Shown here: positions 1 to 8,514 of the stretch, one piece after another
How positions within the stretch are numbered: position 1 is the stretch's first letter
Layout of the letters: every line of letters begins with the position of its first letter
Origin: Pyropia yezoensis
Taxonomy: Eukaryota > Rhodophyta > Bangiophyceae > Bangiales > Bangiaceae
Length of the DNA: 64,000 nucleotides
Direction of reading: 5' to 3'
NCBI GenBank assembly: GCA_009829735.1
Contig: CM020620.1
Coordinates: 22,170,020-22,234,019 of the forward strand
The notes under the pieces: generated by a model
Told to the model about the DNA's origin: nothing
Seen by the model: the letters and a program-made list of their open reading frames with translations, nothing else
Databases searched by the model: none
Made by a program: the position numbers and the translations under genes

Positions 1-1582
1 GCATTGCAATCGATGGTGGTAAACACCGTAGCTTCCCCCAGGGAGTCGATGCATTCATCCATCCTTGGTAAAGGGTATGAGTCTTTCTTGGTAACCAAGT
101 TGAGGCGTCGATAATCGACGCAAAACCGAGGGGTTTGATCCTTCTTCGGTACGATAACGACTGGGGCACCCCACTCCGACATCAAAGGTCGGATCACCTT
201 TGCTTCGCTCATCCTCTTCACTTCTCCATCAACGATCTCTCGTTGCATAGGTCCCGCTCGGTGCGGTTGTGAGCGGGCGGGGCGTGCGCCTGGTACCAGG
301 TCAATACGATGTTGGGTTGCCCCAATGGTACCCAAGGCCCCGCCTGTCCACATGACGTCATGCTTTCTTAGCATTCGTCGTACCCCTTCGGCTACCGAAG
401 GGGGAAGATGGTCGAGGTCAGCCTCGGCCAGTGCCTTCAAGGCTTCTTGGTCCTTTGGCGGCATGTCCGCCGGAGCCGCCGATGGGTTAGGCTTCCCGTC
501 ATCGGGTTGCTGTCGCTCGGTGGTCTCGGCGGCCGCCAGTACCTCAAGTGGTTCCACTTGACCTTCCTTGTCAGGGGTAAGGATATCTCCTTCGTAGAGC
601 TCGGCAATCCCGAGGATAGTTCCCTTCGGGAGGGTGACTGCCTTACGGCGATAGTTCGCCATCACTAGGAGGGACGACCCTCCTGCTGGGAGGTCTATGA
701 GACCATTGGCCATGGTCAACCCATGGCGCTTGTACGTCCGCAGGTTGGACCGGACTCTGCAGATGCCCGCGAGGTCGCAGTTAACCGGGAGGACTGTTTC
801 CAACAACGGCTCAAAGCGAGTTCGCTTGGCCAACCGAAGTGTCTTCGGCTCGACGCTTGCGTACACCTCAGCCACGCCAACATGGCTCCCTTGTAGCGTC
901 AGGTCCCTGACGATAGCCGTATGTCCTCGCTTCGTCCCGTCGGCCTCTTGCAGCTCGACGGTCCTCCGGCCAGGCCGGATTGCATCAACGTGAACGTTGA
1001 TGAAGGTGCATCCCAATATAAAGGGCACCGATAGGGTCTCACACACCAGGAAGTCGACTTCCGTGGTGAGTTCCCCGATGGTAACCTGCAGCGACATCGC
1101 TGCGGTCGTACGAATGAGGCGACCATTCGCGTCCTTGATGGTGGGTCCCCGAGTCACTCTGACTCGCGGAAGCCACTTGTCCGGGAGGGTGTCCTTCCGG
1201 ATAAGGTTGGGTTCAGCCCCTGTATCCAGTACAGGGTAGTGCGATCGTGTCGACTGGGGGTCAACCCCCAGTGTGGCTGATACCTTGAAGTTCTCCAAGG
1301 TGAACAGTACGTGGCCTACACCGATATCCGGTGTAGCTCGGGCATCCTGAACAGGGCCCTCGTCTGGTTCCATGTGACGGGGCTTCCCGTCCTCTCCTCC
1401 CAACCTTGGAGGTTGGCCATCAATCCCCTGACGCCGTATCGTCGGGGCCGGAGGGTGTACCCGGGGGTTGATGCGGCGTCGGCTCAACCGCGCTCTCCGT
1501 GGGGCTTTCTCCGCGGTACTCCGGGGTGGCTTGCTTGGGTTACCCCAGCGCCCCCCGGTCATCCTTCCTCTTACTCGTTTCC
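1..1582 (-). CDS. pol: Ty3/gypsy pol (protease and start of reverse transcriptase), element D, partial
   Basis: This is the pol frame of the family-2 element. It is open on the minus strand from the -1 frameshift site at 1577-1583 to the left window edge; I checked the frame and found no stop between 1 and 1667. The aspartic protease active site reads PVLDTGAEPN, with the catalytic Asp at 1224-1226. The reverse transcriptase starts near 250 (GPMQREIVDGEV, then PVVIVPKK, then FCVDYRRLN) and runs off the window inside YPLPRMDECIDSLGEATVF followed by TIDCN. The YxDD catalytic box, RNase H and integrase lie outside. The frame is -1 relative to gag, so it is probably made only as a Gag-Pol fusion. 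No internal stop is seen, so this part is not visibly decayed. The host element is interrupted or rearranged; see the findings on the inversion. Confidence 0.9.
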
Positions 1583-3760
1583 CGCCCTTGGTAGGGTGCT
1601 GTCCGCCGGGACCTCCGGCTGAACAGGTGCCTCCTCGACGGCCAGTACTCCACCTGGAGCTGGCTGCCTACCCGGTGCGGGTCCGGGTTCTCTGGCGGGA
1701 TACCCCCCGGTGGATGCCTTGTGTTGCGCCGCTGCCCGCCGAGACTCCTCGTGGATGAGTGGGCAGGAAGACACCCAGTGCTGGGGATCCCCACACAACG
1801 TACATCCGGACGTGCCGGTCCCTCCTTGAGTTCGCATCGGGGTAGCCCCGTAGCTGCGGTTGCCTCCCTCGGGCGCCCGAGTGCCTGCTCTCTGGTAGGC
1901 CTTGGGTCCTTGGGTCAACCGGAACATGGACTCCCCCAACCGGTTGGATCGGCCCGCAATCTGCGGAGGTGCCTCCGTGCGCACCGCCCATGTTGGCAAG
2001 GGTTGGTGAGGGTTACCCGTCACCGGGGAGTACCCCGTAGTCCGTACGTACGGGACACGACGTCCCGTGCCCTCGCTGACCTGGAGCTGGGTCCCCGCCG
2101 GAGCAATGTACGCTACCGTACCGTGCTCATCAATCACCGGCGTCGCCGGTAGCAACAGGTGGCCCTGTTGGTCAAGTAGAGGTTCATCCTCGCCCGTAGG
2201 GGTATGTTCGGTCGCCACCAGTACTGGTGCGGCCTTACGTTCCACCTTCTCTTGCCTCGGTACCGGGGTAAGACTGGGCTTGCCTCCCTCACCCTTAGGC
2301 TTCGGGGCCAAGGCACATTCCGGGTGTAGAACCCGGTAGGCGTCCCCCAGGGACTTGCACATATGCATCAGTCGACTGAAGTTCGTCCGGGCCGTGTTGG
2401 CTCCCCGTGCGGATATCCGCACGTAGTTGGGTACTCCTGCGAACAGGATGGCCCGTAGTTCCCCTTCACCGAGAAGCTTCCCCAGCTCGTAGTCGAGCTC
2501 TTGGACCCGGCGTCCGAACATCTTCTCATCCTCCCAGCTCTGGGCGGTGGCAGTGCGCAGGGCCCGGTAGTGGTCCTCGCACTTGTCCTCACTGAGGTAA
2601 CTGCTCAGCAGCTCCTTGAGAATCCCACGGTAATCCATGGGGGTGGCCGCGACCCTCATTCCCGGCATCGGGGATGCCTGGCGAAGAATGCCTCGCACCC
2701 GTTCATCAACAAAGAACGGGAGGATCTCCAGGGCCAGCCCCTCGTTGACGAGCGCCTTGTCCGCGGCTGCCTTGAAGCTAGTCAAGAAGCCGATGACTGC
2801 CAACGGGCGTCCGTTCGGCCCCCTGAACATAGGGACTCCCTTCATAAGGGTCTGCATAGAGCGAATCGCTCGGTGCGACGTATTACGCATCGATTCCGAT
2901 ACGGTGGTAGATCGGTCCTCCAAACGATAACGTTCCGGAGTAAGAACCGACCGGAAGACCTCGTTAACGATCTCCGTGTCAGCGTCCTGGGTATCCAGTC
3001 GCTTAGCCAGTTGGTGAGCAAACTCATCGGACTCCATCCGCTTCAGTAGGCTCGCAGTTACCTGCGCGGTCATAGCTTCCACCACTGAAGATGGTACTTC
3101 AGGCGTCGGCACCTCGGGAACCCGAGTTGCCTGGCCTCCTTCGTCGTGGGGGTACTGTGAGAGGGTACCCCCTCCCCCAATAACCGACTCTCCACCGGCG
3201 TAAGTATCCGCCGGGTCGTGTCCGCGGAGTCCGCTTCGGGTGCTCCGAGCGTATCGCTCCGTGTGACTCCGTTCCAACTCTGCCGACGAGTCGGATCCAT
3301 ACCCCATTGTGTCCGGGGGTTGTCCAGGAGTAGCAACACCGGGGTTGACCCTGGTGGACTCCGAAAGTAGTCCGGCCGGTTCGAACCGTACCGGTGTGGG
3401 AGGAACACGTCGGGGTCCCGTCGTGTGGCGTGTTGACATCAACACTGCCATTGCGTCCTCCGTCCGATCTTGACGGGCGTCGAGCCCGGAAATCCGGGCC
3501 CCGATGCGGGCCAATGATGCCATCAGGGAATCCCCTGGTGAAGGAGGCGGCGGAGTAAGGTCGGTCGATGACAGTTGAGGCGGACCCCCGCCTCCTGCCG
3601 TCCGAGCTGTGCCAAACGTCGATCCGGCACCGGAAAGCATGGGCGTCTTAATGTTGTCGATCGGGTTCCCGATCCCGGTTCTCGTAGTCACCTCCGGGGT
3701 CGGGGTCGACGTCGATCCGTCATCTTGAACGTTCCCCGTCTCTTGGGTAGCCATAGTCAC
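1571..3760 (-). CDS. gag: Gag polyprotein of Ty3/gypsy element D
   Basis: A 729-codon frame (start MTMATQ, a second Met two codons later) encodes the structural protein of the family-2 element. The first ~200 residues are rich in Ser, Thr and Pro and likely disordered. The middle (about residues 250-450) is an ordinary mixed sequence, as expected for a capsid domain. A zinc knuckle of the form CX2CX4HX4C (CTLCGDPQHWVSSC) sits at about residues 651-665 and should bind the RNA genome. The gag stop at 1571 directly follows the frameshift heptamer. Upstream, 3761-3960 is the leader and 3961-3978 the primer site. It is longer than the gag of the neighbouring element (586 codons), and the two share little beyond layout, so the families are distinct. 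Confidence 0.88.
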   Translation of the reverse strand: MTMATQETGNVQDDGSTSTPTPEVTTRTGIGNPIDNIKTPMLSGAGSTFGTARTAGGGGPPQLSSTDLTPPPPSPGDSLMASLARIGARISGLDARQDRTEDAMAVLMSTRHTTGPRRVPPTPVRFEPAGLLSESTRVNPGVATPGQPPDTMGYGSDSSAELERSHTERYARSTRSGLRGHDPADTYAGGESVIGGGGTLSQYPHDEGGQATRVPEVPTPEVPSSVVEAMTAQVTASLLKRMESDEFAHQLAKRLDTQDADTEIVNEVFRSVLTPERYRLEDRSTTVSESMRNTSHRAIRSMQTLMKGVPMFRGPNGRPLAVIGFLTSFKAAADKALVNEGLALEILPFFVDERVRGILRQASPMPGMRVAATPMDYRGILKELLSSYLSEDKCEDHYRALRTATAQSWEDEKMFGRRVQELDYELGKLLGEGELRAILFAGVPNYVRISARGANTARTNFSRLMHMCKSLGDAYRVLHPECALAPKPKGEGGKPSLTPVPRQEKVERKAAPVLVATEHTPTGEDEPLLDQQGHLLLPATPVIDEHGTVAYIAPAGTQLQVSEGTGRRVPYVRTTGYSPVTGNPHQPLPTWAVRTEAPPQIAGRSNRLGESMFRLTQGPKAYQRAGTRAPEGGNRSYGATPMRTQGGTGTSGCTLCGDPQHWVSSCPLIHEESRRAAAQHKASTGGYPAREPGPAPGRQPAPGGVLAVEEAPVQPEVPADSTLPRAGNE
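1577..1583 (-). promoter_or_regulatory. Predicted -1 ribosomal frameshift heptamer, element D
   Basis: On the minus strand the sequence is GGGAAAC, phased G GGA AAC in the gag frame and followed by GAG and the gag stop TAA (1571-1573). A one-base slip back gives GGG AAA CGA, which enters the open pol frame. XXXYYYZ is the standard form for -1 frameshifting, and the same heptamer is known from simian retrovirus gag-pro. A possible downstream stem (1553-1558 with 1521-1526, plus an inner GGG/CCC pairing) starts about 18 nt on, farther than usual. The same heptamer in the same phase occurs at 12609-12615 in the other element. Confidence 0.75.
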
Positions 3761-3960
3761 AATCAGTCAACCGACGTAACAATCACCACGAATAAGAGAG
3801 CGAGGGGGTAGATTGGGGAGAGTAACAGTAGATCACAGTCAAAGGTAAAAACTCAACACAATCGATCAGGTCGCAACACCACGAGTACAAGAAAAGGACC
3901 GGATCCCTATCCGTGTGCCAGGGCCGAAGACGGCGTCACCACACGGGTGACGGAAACCCG

Positions 3961-3978
3961 TCCCCTGCTGCTCCACCA
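3961..3978 (-). promoter_or_regulatory. Primer binding site, element D
   Basis: The minus strand reads TGGTGGAGCAGCAGGGGA, one base inside the 5' LTR end at 3980. It begins with TGG, the complement of the tRNA CCA tail, so the primer tRNA should end in TCCCCTGCTGCTCCA-CCA. The identical 18-mer sits next to LTR B (14554-14571). I cannot assign the tRNA species from the sequence. Confidence 0.8.
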
Positions 3979-3979
3979 A

Positions 3980-4343
3980 TGTAGCACAATAGGAATCCGT
4001 CGCACGTCCACTCTCAGGGAACACTCACCAAGGGGGATCGGCACCAACGTCACCGGGAGGCCAAGGTTGCTGTCCTTGGAGCGCAAGCCACGGGACCAAG
4101 ATGGGAGCCCAAATGGGAGGGGTTTGTTGTTCTGCCTTGGCCGGCGGTGGATTCGCCGCCGGCCCCCTCGTTATAAACCCTCGGAGACACTACTAACTAC
4201 CCTCCACCCGAAGATGCAAGTCCCTCTGGTCATACGTAACTTGTAGATACCGTTACCAGTACGGACTCTCAAATTGAAAGCCAAGGATTAGAAGTAGCCC
4301 CCCTAATTTTTAGGGTCACAATACGGCCAACCATATTGCTACA
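3980..4343 (-). mobile_element. 5' LTR of element D (family 2)
   Basis: This 364-bp repeat has ends TGTAGCACAATAGG and CATATTGCTACA, with the TG...CA boundary of Ty3/gypsy LTRs. An inverted copy is at 16309-16671. The primer site lies on its left and the target-site duplication cccag (4344-4348) on its right, so it is the 5' LTR of the minus-strand element at 1-3978. By eye at least five differences, including an indel, separate it from the copy at 16309, so the insertion is not very recent. A TATAAA at 4173-4178 is almost palindromic (TTTATAAC on the other strand). Confidence 0.9.
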
Positions 4344-4348
4344 CCCAG
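4344..4348. repeat. Target-site duplication cccag (right side of LTR D)
   Basis: cccag directly follows LTR D and is repeated, as ctggg on the plus strand, next to the inverted LTR D' (16672-16676). The uninterrupted aORF copy has ctcag at the same place (7096-7100). The shared one-base variant on both sides shows that the two LTRs came from one insertion. Confidence 0.85.
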
Positions 4349-5496
4349 GCGTCGATCAAGGGCTTCTTCCATTCCATCCCGTACATGATATACACCTCCG
4401 AGATGACGGTCTTGGCGGCCAACCACTGGCTCCACGAGGTCTTGGTGTCTAACCGGCTTTGGCTTCTCCCCGACCTCCTGACGGTCTGGAGCGTCGACAA
4501 GTTGACCGTCGACTTCCTGTGCAGCCAGGAAGAGGAGTACAAGGAGCTCTTCCAAGCGATGATTGACTTCCGGCGTCAGCTCCCGGTGCATGACCGGAGC
4601 TTCTTGAACGCGATCGCCGACCAGAACAGTCCGCGTCGGGATGGCTCAGGTTGGGTGCAGGTGGTCTACCAGTCTTCTCTGGCCAAGGTGCAGCTGGCGA
4701 CGAAGCTGCCGGCGTGGCCGCAGCTAGTCAGCCTTCCTGCTCCGGTCGCCCTCGATCTCCTGCCAACTGGGCCGCTGGTACAAGAGTCGGGATGGGCCGC
4801 GGCGGTCGGTCGGGCGTCTGCGGCGGCCCCACTTCCTCCAGTTGCGCCTGCCGCCCCGGTGGCCTTGCCTGATCCGGCGTTGGCGCGGTTGCGTCCCGCT
4901 CTGGCTGTGCCGGTACTTCAAGCTCCTCCGGCACCGCACTTGTCTGCAGCGAGTCTTGGCGTGCTCGTCCGGTCGCCGACTACTCCGGCCGTTCCTCCTC
5001 GGGCGCCTTCTTCAACTGTCGGCGGCCCTGTGCCCCCCCTTGAGTTGGGGACTCCGGTTTCCGGGGCCATTGCTAACCGTCCGGTGGTGGCAAACTCGGG
5101 TCGGTTCGAGATCCCGGAGCCGACTCTGCGCCTTTCCCGCTTTCGGGTGCCTGACTGGTACCTGAACCAAGGTAGCCCGACGTGCGACCAGTATGACGTC
5201 GGCATGGTGGAGGACCGGCTGAGTCGTCTTCCGGTGCAGGTCGAAGGCGTCGGGTCTTCCTTGGTTCTGGGCACATATGCCAGCGTCTTGAACGACGTGG
5301 TCGACCTGGTGTTTGCTTGCGCGGACAGCGGCCAGATGTCGGACAGCCCGGTGGTTGGTGAACTTTTGGCGACCTTGACGCGGCATGGCTTGGCCCAGCA
5401 GGGGTCGGAGACCTTCACAAGCTTCCAGGGGCGCCGACAGGTATATCGGGATGAGCGGGAGCGCCCGGCAACTACCGGTACTGCTTCGGTGGCGTC
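4344..5496 (+). pseudogene. 3' half of the antisense ORF (aORF) of element C, split by element D
   Basis: This fragment corresponds to the C-terminal half of the intact aORF at 6252-8282, from the GCGTCGATCAAGGG point (7101) to near its end. It is open over its whole length, and the translation stays close to the intact copy (for example ANHWLHEVLVSNRLW, TVDFLCS, YDVGMVEDRLSRLPVQVEG, GELLATLTRHGLAQQ). The conserved frame argues that the strand is coding. It has no start of its own. The matching 5' half is on the minus strand at 16672-17523. At 5496 homology to the intact copy stops and LTR A begins; a stop codon occurs within the LTR. Confidence 0.8.
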
Positions 5497-6067
5497 TGTG
5501 GTATAAAACTCGATCCTCTCAGACACGTGTCAATATCCCTCGGGGGAAAGGGACAGGTAACACAGAAAGGGGAACTACGAGAATGGTATGCCTGTTGCCT
5601 CACGTGCCTGCTCGCAGAGCAAACAGATACGCACGGTAGTGCACACGGGGAAGAGGAAAGCAAACGCGCAGTTGTCTTCTCCCTGAGGGCGCGGGCCAAG
5701 GGCGCCTCGCTGTCCCTCTCAACGTGCATCTGGGGGAGCCTCGGCACGTTGGCCAGGTAGCCCCCCCATAACCCCGAGTGGCCCCGACCCGAGTCTAACC
5801 TCGTCAGGTCGGGGGCCACTATCACTACTAATTCTATTCCCACTCACTAATCTCACACTCAAATTCTCTCAAATCAAGTCCCTCACAAGTATGCAAAAAC
5901 CCATCAGCAATCCCTCTCTCACGTATGGATAGCGTAGTCCACCGCATCCCAGTGCCGGGCACGGGCCACGGCCGCCAACCATTACCACACGGCGGGCGTG
6001 TTCTGGCACCTGGTGCCCTCTGGTTGTAGTCCCGGGTCGGCGCCAAGTCGGGGCCAGGGATGCTACA
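5497..6067 (-). mobile_element. LTR A, 3' LTR of element AB (family 1)
   Basis: This 571-bp LTR reads TGTGGTATAAAACTCG...GGGATGCTACA on the plus strand, with near-identical copies at 14576-15146 and (inverted) 17708-18278. The PPT lies on its right, making it the 3' LTR of the minus-strand element. The only canonical TATA box that I see (TATAAAA, 5502-5508) points to the plus strand, toward the aORF, not toward gag-pol. Confidence 0.92.
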
Positions 6068-6080
6068 TAGCTCCCTCCCT
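6068..6080 (-). promoter_or_regulatory. Polypurine tract of element AB
   Basis: The minus strand reads AGGGAGGGAGCTA immediately before the LTR start TGTAGCATCC. This is the expected place and composition for the plus-strand primer of reverse transcription. The same tract precedes LTR C (17695-17707). Confidence 0.8.
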
Positions 6081-6251
6081 AGTCCGGCACGTCCTCGGGC
6101 CGAACCAGGTGCCACCGTGCACAGCCTCGAGCACGTCAACACCGGTGCCAGGGTCGAGCGTCTTCACCCTGATCACGATCACCTGCTCCGGTTCTCTGCC
6201 CCCCTTCTCTCCTTCACCTTGGCCCTCGCGTTCCCCCGGAGTCTGGACGTC

Positions 6252-8282
6252 ATGTCCAGTTCCGAGATCCAAGCTGGGCCCGTGGTTCCGGCGGCGAGTG
6301 TTGCGGAGGAGAACTCGGGTAGTCGCGCCCCTCTCCTGCCTCCGGCTCCTCAGGTGTCGATGTCGGCGCCGGTCGCCACGGCGGGGACGGATCGGGTTCC
6401 CCCGGCTTCTGTGATGCACCCGGTCGAGACCCCCCCGGTGGGTCTCCCGGAGATGCTTCTTGGGCAGGACCCTCTGGCGGCCCGGCGTTACTCCACGGTG
6501 GTCGGCAACGCCGGCGCGGCCCAGTGCCAGCAGGATTGCTTGGACCTCTGGCGCAAGGAACTCCAGCGCGGGGTCTTGACAGAGATGGATAAGGCTCGTC
6601 TTCACACGGCGGACCAGATGCGCCTGGCACAAGACCGCTCCCAAAGCTTCTCGGGTTCCTCCTGGGTTGCTCGTCTGGAGGATCTCCCCTTCGCGCTGGT
6701 GCTGGATCTGCCCTTGACCGAGCGTCGCGTGTCCGCGTCCGTTCTCCGGTGGCCGGAGGAGGAAGGGTACGTCCACCGGGCGCTCAAGGTCTGGGACGAG
6801 GCGCTCAAGGGGTCGGGGAGCCTGAACTGCGACCCCCGTCCGAGCATGGTCGCTCTGGAGCCGCCTTTCTTGACCCGGAAGTACTCCGTGTTGTCGCCGG
6901 CGCGGGAGCAAGGCGAGCGGCGCGGGCACCAGCGTGACTTCATCGTGAGCTGCAACCATCAGGAGTTCTGGAAGCTGGATAAGGCTAACCGGGCGGCGTA
7001 CTACCCCAAGGTCATCCCGCAGCAGCAGAAAGTCGAGATCCCGGTCGGGTTTGCTCCATCCAGCATCCCCTTCACCTGGTACTTCTTGGACGCCTTGACT
7101 CAGGCGTCGATCAAGGGCTTCTTCCACTCGATCCCGTACATGATGTACACGTCCGAGATAACAGTGTTGGCGGCCAACCACTGGCTTCACGAGGTCTTGG
7201 TGTCCAACCGGCTTTGGTTTCTCCCTGACCTCCTGATGGTCTGGATTGTCGACAAGTTGACCGTTGACTTCCTGTGCAGCCAGGACGAAGAGTACAAGGG
7301 GCTCTTCCAGGCGATGATTGACTTCCGGCGTCTGGTGCCGGTGCATGACCGGAACTGCTTGAACGCGATTGCCGACCAGAACCGCCCGCGTCGGGGTGGC
7401 TTCGGTTGGGCGCAGGTGGTCTACCAGTCTTCTCCGGCCAAGGTGCAGCTGGCGACGCCGCTTCCGGCGTGGCCGCAGCTAGGTAGCTTTCCTGCCCCAG
7501 CCGCCCTTGATCTCCTGCCAGTTGGGCCGCCGGTGCAGGAGTCGGGATGGGCCGCGGCGGTCGGTCAGGCGTCTGCGGCGGCTCCGCTTCCTCCTGTTGC
7601 ACCTGTCGCCCCGGTGGCCTTGCCTGATCCGGCGTTGGCGCGGTTGCGTCCCGCTCTGGCTGTGGCGGTACTTCAAGCTCCTCCGGCACCGCGCCTGTCT
7701 GCGGCCAGTCTGGGGGTGACCGTGCGGTCGCCTACCACTCCGGCCGCTCCGCCTCGGACGCCTTCTTCCAACGCCGGCGGCGCTGTGCCTCCGTTGGAGT
7801 TGGGTACTCCGGTTTCGGAGGCCGTTGTGGACCGTCCGGTGGTGTCATCCTCGGGGCGGTTCGAGATTCCGGCGCCGACTCTGCGCCTTACCCGCTTCCG
7901 GGTGCCTGACTGGTACCTGATCCAAGGTGGTCCGACATGCGACCAGTATGACGTCGGTATGATTGAAGACCAGCTGGGTCGTCTTCCGGTGCAGGTTGAA
8001 GGCGTTGGGTCCTCCCTGGTGCTGGGTACTTACGCCAGCGTCTTGAACAACGTGGTCGACCGGGTGTTTGCTTGCGCGGACAGCGGCCAGATGTCGAACA
8101 GCCCGGTGGTTGGCGAACTTCTGGCGACCTTGACGCGGCATGGCTTGGCCCAGCAGTGGTCAGAAATTTTCTCTGGCTTCCAGGGGCGCCGACGGGCATA
8201 TCTGGATGAGCGGGAGCCCCCGGCAACTACCGGTACTACTCCGATGGCGTCATACCGGGATGCACCGCGTCCACCGCACTAA
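6252..8282 (+). CDS. Intact antisense ORF of element AB, unknown function
   Basis: The 676-residue frame lies on the strand opposite to gag-pol, between the pol stop (8515) and the 3' LTR. I chose the ATG at 6252 (MSSSEIQ) because the disrupted copy of element C has the same start and the truncated family-2 counterpart starts in a similar place; the frame is open farther up to an ATG in the LTR at 6060. The N-terminal ~70 residues and residues 400-570 are Pro/Ala-rich. The centre (about 80-390) is globular-looking, with conserved stretches such as FIVSCNHQEFWKLDKANRAA and ANHWLHEVLVSNRLWFLPDL. The C-terminal ~130 residues are again well ordered (RFRVPDWYL). No membrane span or known catalytic motif is evident. 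Antisense extra ORFs are known in plant Ty3/gypsy elements of the Tat lineage; I infer an analogous case without claiming homology. A 427-codon frame on the minus strand at 6063-7346 is a shadow. Confidence 0.75.
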   Translation: MSSSEIQAGPVVPAASVAEENSGSRAPLLPPAPQVSMSAPVATAGTDRVPPASVMHPVETPPVGLPEMLLGQDPLAARRYSTVVGNAGAAQCQQDCLDLWRKELQRGVLTEMDKARLHTADQMRLAQDRSQSFSGSSWVARLEDLPFALVLDLPLTERRVSASVLRWPEEEGYVHRALKVWDEALKGSGSLNCDPRPSMVALEPPFLTRKYSVLSPAREQGERRGHQRDFIVSCNHQEFWKLDKANRAAYYPKVIPQQQKVEIPVGFAPSSIPFTWYFLDALTQASIKGFFHSIPYMMYTSEITVLAANHWLHEVLVSNRLWFLPDLLMVWIVDKLTVDFLCSQDEEYKGLFQAMIDFRRLVPVHDRNCLNAIADQNRPRRGGFGWAQVVYQSSPAKVQLATPLPAWPQLGSFPAPAALDLLPVGPPVQESGWAAAVGQASAAAPLPPVAPVAPVALPDPALARLRPALAVAVLQAPPAPRLSAASLGVTVRSPTTPAAPPRTPSSNAGGAVPPLELGTPVSEAVVDRPVVSSSGRFEIPAPTLRLTRFRVPDWYLIQGGPTCDQYDVGMIEDQLGRLPVQVEGVGSSLVLGTYASVLNNVVDRVFACADSGQMSNSPVVGELLATLTRHGLAQQWSEIFSGFQGRRRAYLDEREPPATTGTTPMASYRDAPRPPH

Positions 8283-8514
8283 GTCATCCCGTCTTCTTCC
8301 GGTTCCCGTCGTGCCGCGGAGGCAGCGCTGGAGGACACTCCCGCGGCTCAGCGTCCGCGCCGGGAGTAGTAGTGGGAGGCAAGGAGGGTGAGGGTCTTGG
8401 GAGAAGCGAGGAGGGAAGAGGCGGAGAGAAGGGTTGCCCGAGCGGGTGCTTGTTTTCCTTGATTGTTCCATGCTTGTATTGCGTGTTCTCCTTGATATAC
8501 CCGTTCCCTTCTTC

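Noticed and set aside
6063-7346. 427-codon minus-strand frame over the aORF
   Set aside because: The plus frame is longer, continues through three copies and has ordered Trp/Phe/Tyr-rich segments; the minus frame is Arg/Pro/His-rich.
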